Source: JAJTHB01 sp033763775
Lineage (GTDB): Bacteria > Pseudomonadota > Alphaproteobacteria > Rickettsiales > SXRF01
Assembly: GCA_033763775.1 (NCBI GenBank)
Contig: JANRJW010000013.1
Span: 231,252-295,251, forward strand
Direction: 5' to 3'
Length of the DNA stretch: 64,000 nt
In this document: positions 59,278 to 64,000 of the stretch, one piece after another
How the letters are laid out: each line of letters opens with the position of its first letter
Numbering within the stretch: position 1 is the stretch's first letter
The notes under the pieces: model-generated
Seen by the model: the letters and a program-made list of their open reading frames with translations, nothing else
Told to the model about the DNA's origin: nothing
The model's database searches: none
Program-made: the position numbers and the translations under genes

Positions 59278-59988
59278 CTAAAACCCAGCCTGCAATCGGC
59301 GAATTTTCTGGCGCAGCAGGTCGGTTTCCACCCGCATGCCCAGCAGCAGCAGGTAAAGGGCAAAAAATGCCAGCCCCATGGAAAAAAGCGGCAGCTGCAT
59401 GGAGAGGTGAATGGCAATCCCACCCTCACGGATCACGCTGGCCGGCTGGTGCAGCGTGTTCCACCAATCCACCGAAAAACGAATCACCGGAATATTAACA
59501 AACCCCACCAGCACCAATATAGCGCAGAGTTTTTTTCCCTGCTCCTTGCCCTCATACGCGTCCGACAGCGCCATGTAGCCGATATACAAAAAGAACAGCA
59601 CCAGCACCGAGGTCAAGCGCGCGTCCCACACCCAGTAAGCGCCCCACATTGGCCTGCCCCACAGCGAGCCGGTGACAAGGCAGATGAGCGTAAAACCAGC
59701 CCCCAGCAGCGCGCTCTGGCGTGCGATGCTGTCTGCCAGCGGATGTTTCCAGATCAGATACATCGCGCTTGAAATGGCCATACCGACATAGATGCCCATG
59801 GCCATCCACGCGCTGGGCACATGAATATACATGATACGCACCGTGTCACCTTGCTGATAATCAGGCGGCGATACGATCAGCGCCTGCCACAGCCCAAATA
59901 TCAGCAGCCCGCTTGCTACGGCAATCAGCCATGGCAGTAGCAGGCGATAAAGGCGAATGAAGTTCGAAGGTTTGGCAAGAAAGTGCAT
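59278..59988 (-). CDS. ccmC: Heme ABC transporter permease CcmC
   Basis: 236-residue membrane protein with six hydrophobic helices. The tryptophan-rich heme-binding loop WGRPMWGAYWVWDARLTS and flanking His residues (HVPSAWMAMG, TLHQPASV) are the CcmC signature. It loads heme onto CcmE during cytochrome c maturation. Full length. The other ccm genes are not seen nearby. Confidence 0.94.
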   Translation of the reverse strand: MHFLAKPSNFIRLYRLLLPWLIAVASGLLIFGLWQALIVSPPDYQQGDTVRIMYIHVPSAWMAMGIYVGMAISSAMYLIWKHPLADSIARQSALLGAGFTLICLVTGSLWGRPMWGAYWVWDARLTSVLVLFFLYIGYMALSDAYEGKEQGKKLCAILVLVGFVNIPVIRFSVDWWNTLHQPASVIREGGIAIHLSMQLPLFSMGLAFFALYLLLLGMRVETDLLRQKIRRLQAGF

Positions 59989-60010
59989 GGCTTAGGTTTT
60001 TAATCTGTGA

Positions 60011-60066
60011 TTGCAAGGAGCGCAAGCGACGAAGCAATCCAGTTTTTCTTGTTTCGTCTGGATTGC
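60011..60066. repeat. Palindromic repeat upstream of SDR gene
   Basis: GATTGCAAGGAGCGCAAGCG is followed by ACGAAGCAATCCAG, and GCAATCCAG (60034) pairs with CTGGATTGC (60058). It matches the widespread dispersed repeat of the form CATTGCGAGGAGCGNAAGCG...AAGCAATCCAG found in several bacterial phyla. It lies in the divergent gap between ccmC and the SDR gene. Confidence 0.6.
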
Positions 60067-60091
60067 TCCGGTAAGCTCGCTGGTGACATTT

Positions 60092-60847
60092 ATGCTCACC
60101 AACCAAACCATCTTCATCACTGGCGCCACCTCTGGTTTTGGTCTCGCCTGCGCCAGATTATTCACCTCACACGGCGCGCGCGTGGTCGCCACTGGCCGGC
60201 GCGAGGAGCGATTGGCACAGCTGAAAAATGAAAGCCCACTGATTCACACTATGGTGCTTGATGTGCAGGAAAGATCCCAGGTTGAACAGGCGATAGCCAG
60301 CCTCCCCCCAGAATTTGCTCAGGTTGATATTCTAATCAACAATGCAGGCCTTGCGCTGGGGCTGTCACCATATGAGGCGCTCTCAATGGATGAGATTGAG
60401 CAGATGGTGCGCACCAATATCAACGGCGTGCTCTACTGCACTCATACGCTGCTGCCGGGCATGATAAGGCGTGGGCGTGGCCATATTGTCAACCTCAGCT
60501 CCATCGCTGGCACCTACCCCTATCCCGGTGGCAATGTGTATGGCGCAAGCAAAGCTTTTCTCACTCAATTCACGCTTAACCTGAAGGCGGATCTGCTCGG
60601 GAAAAACATCCGTGTCACCAGCATTGAGCCTGGCATGTGCGAGACCGAATTCTCGAATGTCAGATTCCACGGTGATAATACTCGGGCAGCGAGCGTCTAT
60701 GCGGGCATGACACCGCTCAGTGCCGATGATATCGCCCAGACAATCTACTGGACACTCACGCAGCCGCCGCATGTCAACATCAACCGTGTGGAAATCATGC
60801 CCACCGAGCAGGCATTTTCTCCGTTTGCAGTAAGTAGGAAAAACTAG
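60092..60847 (+). CDS. Short-chain dehydrogenase, YdfG-like
   Basis: 251-residue classical SDR. NADP-binding TGATSGFGLACARLF with VVATGRREERL (Arg favours NADPH), INNAGLALG, catalytic Ser in VNLSSIAGTYPY and Tyr-Lys in YGASKAF. Overall pattern, including PGMCETEFSNVRFHGD, resembles YdfG, the 3-hydroxy acid / malonic semialdehyde dehydrogenase. The ATG at 60092 is chosen since the upstream frame lies in the repeat. Its stop codon falls inside the left arm of a 25-base inverted repeat. Confidence 0.88.
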   Translation: MLTNQTIFITGATSGFGLACARLFTSHGARVVATGRREERLAQLKNESPLIHTMVLDVQERSQVEQAIASLPPEFAQVDILINNAGLALGLSPYEALSMDEIEQMVRTNINGVLYCTHTLLPGMIRRGRGHIVNLSSIAGTYPYPGGNVYGASKAFLTQFTLNLKADLLGKNIRVTSIEPGMCETEFSNVRFHGDNTRAASVYAGMTPLSADDIAQTIYWTLTQPPHVNINRVEIMPTEQAFSPFAVSRKN

Positions 60848-60984
60848 CGCATTTTTGATTTAATCATGCACCCTCACCCGCAGCGGACTAGCCGCTGCTT
60901 TCCTCTCCCTTCTAGGGAGAGGATTAGGGTGAGGGTCGCCTTACGACCCAAATTCTGTACATGATTAAATCAAAAATCCGCTAG
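60844..60984. repeat. Nested palindromic element between convergent genes
   Basis: Outer arms (60844-60868 and 60960-60984) match at 24 of 25 positions and begin CTAGCG. Inside are CCCTCACCC/GGGTGAGGG (60871, 60927), GCAGCGG/CCGCTGC (60880, 60892) and CCTCTCCCT/AGGGAGAGG (60902, 60914). Both flanking genes end on TAG codons located in the arms. The inner part resembles the widespread CCCTCACCC...CTCTCCC repeats. It could be a miniature mobile element and a bidirectional terminator. Confidence 0.75.
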
Positions 60985-62048
60985 CGGCGGCGGCCAGCCT
61001 GCGAAGGCGCTCCGCCTGTCTGGCCTGAAGCGGCATTGGCGCTGTTGCGATATGCATTGGCCAGCGCGTTCATCTGGCGCAGTGCCTCGCGGTTTTTGCG
61101 GTTGGTAATGCCGAAAACAGCAGCAAAAAATCCGCGAATCGCATTAGTGATGGGTTTTAAATAATTCGTTCCGTTGCCGGTGCCCCACAGCTTCACTCCC
61201 GACGATGACCACAAGCCGCCACCCGCACCGCCCCACACGTCGGTGTTATAAGTACCCCAGACGTTATCTCCTGCAGTTCCCCAGGCGTTATCCGCAAACG
61301 TTCCATGCACGTTATTACTCATCACACCCCACGATGTCACACCAATATTTTGTCGCGGTAATGCAGAGAGCGTAGAAGGCGCATCGTCAAAATTACTATC
61401 CTGCGCCATCATTGAGGCAGCGTAGATCTGGGCGGGCGTCGCGCCGTGCACATTAATCACATCGCCGCTAACACCGCCATGAACGCCATACTCCATCACG
61501 CCCTGCGCTTGCAACATCTGGAGTCGGCGCTGCTGAATAAAATAAGGGCTATGTTTGTTAATCGCATCGATGATCAGGTTGTCCGTCATCATTGATTTCG
61601 GTTTATATTTACCAATTCCCCAACCGCTATTCGTAGAAATCACGCCATTTTTTGTATTGACCTTACCAATGATGTTGCCGGCGATATCGAAAATTTCGCC
61701 TTTCTTGTTGATGCTACCGTTGTGAAAATGACGCGGCTGGACAATCACCATCTTACGCTCTGCTTTGGCGAGCTTGCGCGCCTTCCTCATAGCAATTTCT
61801 TTCAGCGCCTGCTCTGCGCGTGGGCTGAGCTTTTTAAGGTTGATTTTATCAGAAAGGCTGAATGGCTTTTTATAGGCCGCACCGAGCGCCTTCTGTTTAT
61901 TCTCTTCCATTTTTTTATTCATGATGCGCTTGTAGCGATCTGCCGCTGGCAGCTTGCCTTTTTTAAGAATCTCAAGCCGCATGATTTCGCTGGCAGCACC
62001 GATACGACCGCCAGAACGACTTCCGCCAAAATGTCTTGGAGCAACCAT
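60981..62048 (-). CDS. Unknown protein with octapeptide Trp-Gly repeats
   Basis: Unrecognised 355-residue protein from ATG 62048 (a TTG at 62072 is possible). N-terminal 110 residues are basic and helical (many Lys/Arg). A Gly/Asn-rich segment then contains KKGEIFDIAGNIIGKVNTKN. At 61173-61334 seven aromatic residues (W, H, W, W, W, W, W) recur at exact 8-residue spacing with consensus W-G-T-x-x-D-N-V, suggesting a repetitive beta structure. The C-terminus is Ala/Gly-rich. No signal peptide is obvious. Function unknown. Confidence 0.65.
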   Translation of the reverse strand: MVAPRHFGGSRSGGRIGAASEIMRLEILKKGKLPAADRYKRIMNKKMEENKQKALGAAYKKPFSLSDKINLKKLSPRAEQALKEIAMRKARKLAKAERKMVIVQPRHFHNGSINKKGEIFDIAGNIIGKVNTKNGVISTNSGWGIGKYKPKSMMTDNLIIDAINKHSPYFIQQRRLQMLQAQGVMEYGVHGGVSGDVINVHGATPAQIYAASMMAQDSNFDDAPSTLSALPRQNIGVTSWGVMSNNVHGTFADNAWGTAGDNVWGTYNTDVWGGAGGGLWSSSGVKLWGTGNGTNYLKPITNAIRGFFAAVFGITNRKNREALRQMNALANAYRNSANAASGQTGGAPSQAGRRR

Positions 62049-62116
62049 GAAATCAGTATATAGCAATGACAATAAATAACCTAGTGGCTAACCTCAAATT
62101 TCATCAAATTGTCACA

Positions 62117-62608
62117 ATGGCTAATTTCTGGCGTCTGCTTGTGTTTATGCTGGCATTACAAGCCACGATTCCGGCCAGTGCCAATGACTCGGCGCACGCG
62201 TTAGCTGCCTACCCAGCGCTTGAAACACAGCCACTTACTATCCTCGGAGAAAACGGCCAATCATTTGTATTTAAAATAGAAATAGCCTCAGAACCACAAG
62301 AACAATCACGGGGCTTGATGCACCGCAAAACCATGTCGCCGGATGCCGGTATGCTCTTTGTGTGGGATAGCGAGCGTCCGGTCAACATGTGGATGAAAAA
62401 CACCCATCTCTCGTTGGATATGCTGTTTATTGATGCACAGGGAATAATTGTGCATATTGCGCCTCGCACCACACCTCTTTCCGAGGCGATTATTGATTCA
62501 AAACAACCTGTTTCAGCAGTGCTCGAACTACTCGGAGGCACCACTGAAAAGCACGCCATCAAGGTGGGTAACCGCGTCATTCATCCGCATTTCAAACCCT
62601 CGCCATGA
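62117..62608 (+). CDS. DUF192 family secreted protein
   Basis: 163-residue protein. Signal peptide MANFWRLLVFMLALQATIPA, then a DUF192 domain with IASEPQEQSRGLMHRKTM, MLFVWDSERPVNMWMKNTHL, LDMLFIDAQGIIVHIAP and VLELLGGTTEKHAIKVGNRV. DUF192 proteins are periplasmic or secreted beta proteins of unknown role. A start at 62066 would add 17 residues before the signal peptide and is less likely. It overlaps the next gene, a degenerate paralogue, by 4 bases. Confidence 0.88.
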   Translation: MANFWRLLVFMLALQATIPASANDSAHALAAYPALETQPLTILGENGQSFVFKIEIASEPQEQSRGLMHRKTMSPDAGMLFVWDSERPVNMWMKNTHLSLDMLFIDAQGIIVHIAPRTTPLSEAIIDSKQPVSAVLELLGGTTEKHAIKVGNRVIHPHFKPSP

Positions 62609-63237
62609 CGCATAAAACCATGAATAAACGAATCATCACATGGCTGATTTTATCTTTGATTAGCATGGCGCCGTCAGCATTCGCCATCGAAGCACCAGTC
62701 CTTTTTCGAAGAGAAGAGATTATCATTCGCCGCGCTCAGCCTGTGCCAGAACCGGCTCTGCCGTGGCAGGCACCAGGTCAGCAGGTCGCGCGGCCAGATA
62801 TCCGGCTGGATACGGAGATTCGAGATGCCGCCTCGCTGGTATCACAGAATGGCTGGTTTAATCTTAGCAGTCCGGCAGATAATCAGGCGGTGATGCTTAT
62901 CATGCCACAGGATGAAATCGCCATTATTCCCCCCTCCTCTCAATTTGCACCGCTGGATATTCTGATGGTGGATAAAGAAGGGGTGATACGCGAAATTTAT
63001 CCGCGGCTGAAACTGGCTGAGCTGACCGAGCCCATCAGTTCACAAACCGCCATTCGCGCGCTGTTATTTCTGCGTGGCGGCGCGCATGAAACGTTGGTTA
63101 TCAAGCCGGGTGATATGGTTTTGTTTGATGCCTTCACAAGACCGCCCGCCACTCTCTCACTGCCAGCGCCAGCGGCGGCGAATCTGCCAGCACCCCCCAC
63201 CCCCACCAATAATAATGAAGGTGATGGTGGTCCGTAG
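62605..63237 (+). CDS. Secreted DUF192-like paralogue
   Basis: 210-residue protein with a signal peptide (residues about 6-27, ending SAFA). Residues 85-165 follow the DUF192 pattern in a divergent form: FAPLDILMVDKEGVIREIYP aligns with the LDMLFIDAQGIIVHIAP segment of the preceding protein, and LLFLRGGAHETLVIKPGD with its LLGGTTEKHAIKVGN segment. The family's RGLMHR and WMKNT motifs are lost. The C-terminus is Pro/Ala-rich. The start overlaps the previous stop (ATGA), so the two are co-translated. Confidence 0.7.
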   Translation: MTHKTMNKRIITWLILSLISMAPSAFAIEAPVLFRREEIIIRRAQPVPEPALPWQAPGQQVARPDIRLDTEIRDAASLVSQNGWFNLSSPADNQAVMLIMPQDEIAIIPPSSQFAPLDILMVDKEGVIREIYPRLKLAELTEPISSQTAIRALLFLRGGAHETLVIKPGDMVLFDAFTRPPATLSLPAPAAANLPAPPTPTNNNEGDGGP

Positions 63238-63371
63238 TGGAATAACCTCGAACCGCTTTTGCCAGTTTATAGACTCCCTAAACGGGTTAGGCAAGGCCAT
63301 AGAAGCCGCGCCAAAACTGGATGGAAAGAGTTTTCAGTGGGAGCCGCTGGTAGCAGCGGCATGAAAGAACA

Positions 63372-63396
63372 AGGGGCAAGAACTATGCTTGCCCCT
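63372..63396 (+). terminator. Hairpin after the DUF192 genes
   Basis: GGGGCAAG and CTTGCCCC form a perfect 8-base stem with a 7-base loop. There is no T-tract, so termination would be weak. It lies between convergent genes; the rest of the 63238-63421 gap shows nothing I can assign. Confidence 0.4.
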
Positions 63397-63421
63397 GTCC
63401 TAATTTGGTAAATGTCAGGTG

Positions 63422-63802
63422 TTAATACTCACTTGCCATCATGATGGTGAGTACGCGAGTGGTAACATTTGGGTCGGCTGGGTTTTCTGACCCGAAACAA
63501 AGTGTGTGATCGTAATAGTCGATTTTCCAAAAGAAATCTTGGCCATCGATTACAACTTTCCCGAAGTCATGTTCGCCGTATGGGTCGTTCTCATGCACAA
63601 TTTCTTCGGAATCCTGCACAGTTTCGCCGGTATGCTGCACAAAGTCGTCAAAATCACGCACAGCGGCGAACAATTTGATGCGCGTTTCTTCGGAAAGTTC
63701 ATTCACACCACAGGTTGTCATGACCTTGCCGCCCCAAAATGTTTGGCGGAATCGGTCATTTAAGGCGGCGATGATGGGGGCTTTGTTGTGCTGTTCGTGC
63801 AT
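63422..63802 (-). CDS. DUF3768 domain protein
   Basis: 126-residue protein matching the DUF3768 pattern of alphaproteobacteria: IAALNDRFRQTFWGGKV, then FAAVRDFDDFV, ENDPYGEHDFGKV, FFWKIDYYDHTLCFGSENPA and a C-terminal VTTRVLTIMMASEY. Function unknown; such genes are frequent on plasmids and integrative elements, so it may mark an accessory region beginning at the window edge. The remaining 63803-64000 shows no gene. Confidence 0.85.
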   Translation of the reverse strand: MHEQHNKAPIIAALNDRFRQTFWGGKVMTTCGVNELSEETRIKLFAAVRDFDDFVQHTGETVQDSEEIVHENDPYGEHDFGKVVIDGQDFFWKIDYYDHTLCFGSENPADPNVTTRVLTIMMASEY

Positions 63803-64000
63803 GTATTTCCTCTATAAATCAGTTGGTTAAACCATATGCTCTAGCATGCTGGTGACTGTGAGCAATATCTGATGCGCGTCATTTTGAAGATGGCGAGCAA
63901 CTGCCGGGTCCTTCCTGAGCAGATGCTATACGGGGACGCTAGGCCCGCCATTTCGCTAGATTCAGCGTCCTGAAAGTCATTTCGTTTCGTTTTTTAACAG

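Noticed and set aside
62098..62115. Pho-box-like repeat before the DUF192 gene
   Set aside because: Only the second half-site is good, and the start codon follows 2 bases later, leaving no room for a -10 box.
63215..63364. Small plus-strand frame of about 49 residues after the DUF192 genes
   Set aside because: No ribosome binding site, overlaps the end of the preceding gene, and no recognisable motif.
1..64000. CRISPR arrays, rRNA genes, insertion sequences
   Set aside because: No regularly spaced direct repeats with spacers, no rRNA-like stretches and no transposase frames were noticed in the window.

Overview
The window comes from an alphaproteobacterial chromosome of fairly balanced base composition. 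The evidence is an alpha-type Fur, an OlsB/OlsA ornithine-lipid pair, an RcGTA-like portal and capsid set, CcmC, FdxA, a CarD protein, and an ISC operon with two cysteine desulfurases in tandem, an arrangement I associate with Rickettsiales-like lineages. The genus cannot be fixed from the sequence. A deep-branching or poorly described lineage is likely, because a quarter of the genes are unrecognisable. I see no CRISPR array, integrase, transposase or rRNA. One tRNA gene (tRNA-His) is present.

Bases 1-6.2 kb hold a minus-strand operon-like run of four large unknown proteins with membrane-inserting or glycine-zipper stretches; the last is cut by the window edge. Bases 6.3-17.6 kb hold an incomplete phage-head or gene-transfer-agent-like cluster read mainly on the minus strand: possible small terminase, large terminase, two small genes, portal, prohead protease, HK97 capsid, a capsid-associated protein, then a gp6-type connector and a TP901-1-type tail tube protein. 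Unknown genes interrupt it. Stopper, tape-measure and baseplate genes are not seen. Two Pho-box-like promoters read plus-strand genes embedded in this region. Bases 17.6-26.2 kb hold two Flp-type pilins, pstS, a fatty acid hydroxylase family protein, a PAS protein, a minimal flagellar-rod-like protein, a fur-olsB-olsA operon and two paralogous type-II-like prepilins.

Bases 26.2-37.7 kb are mostly housekeeping: nadC, an SdhA-type flavoprotein without other sdh genes, thrS, infC, a PTPS-family enzyme, pyrE, panC, zapE, ispH and a pseudopilin fused to a predicted seven-bladed beta-propeller, then tRNA-His. Bases 37.8-42.2 kb hold coaD and gyrA with a BrnT-type toxin-antitoxin module on each side of gyrA. 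Bases 42.2-52.0 kb hold pepF and one long minus-strand sulfur operon: cysE, iscR, a second cysteine desulfurase, iscS, iscU, iscA, hscB, hscA, fdx. A structured palindromic repeat lies inside it.

Bases 52.0-64.0 kb hold a hydrolase, a PemK-like toxin, ssb, uvrA (with an in-frame palindromic insertion resembling Rickettsia palindromic elements), an AbrB/RelE-type toxin-antitoxin pair behind a clear promoter-operator, a CarD protein with a histone-H1-like tail, fdxA, ccmC, an SDR dehydrogenase, a nested palindrome that supplies the stop codons of two convergent genes, a protein with octapeptide Trp-Gly repeats, two tandem DUF192-type secreted proteins and a DUF3768 protein. The most promising leads are the unknown 5' operon, the pseudopilin-propeller fusion, the uvrA insertion, the gyrA-flanking toxin modules and the Pho-box promoters in the phage-like region.
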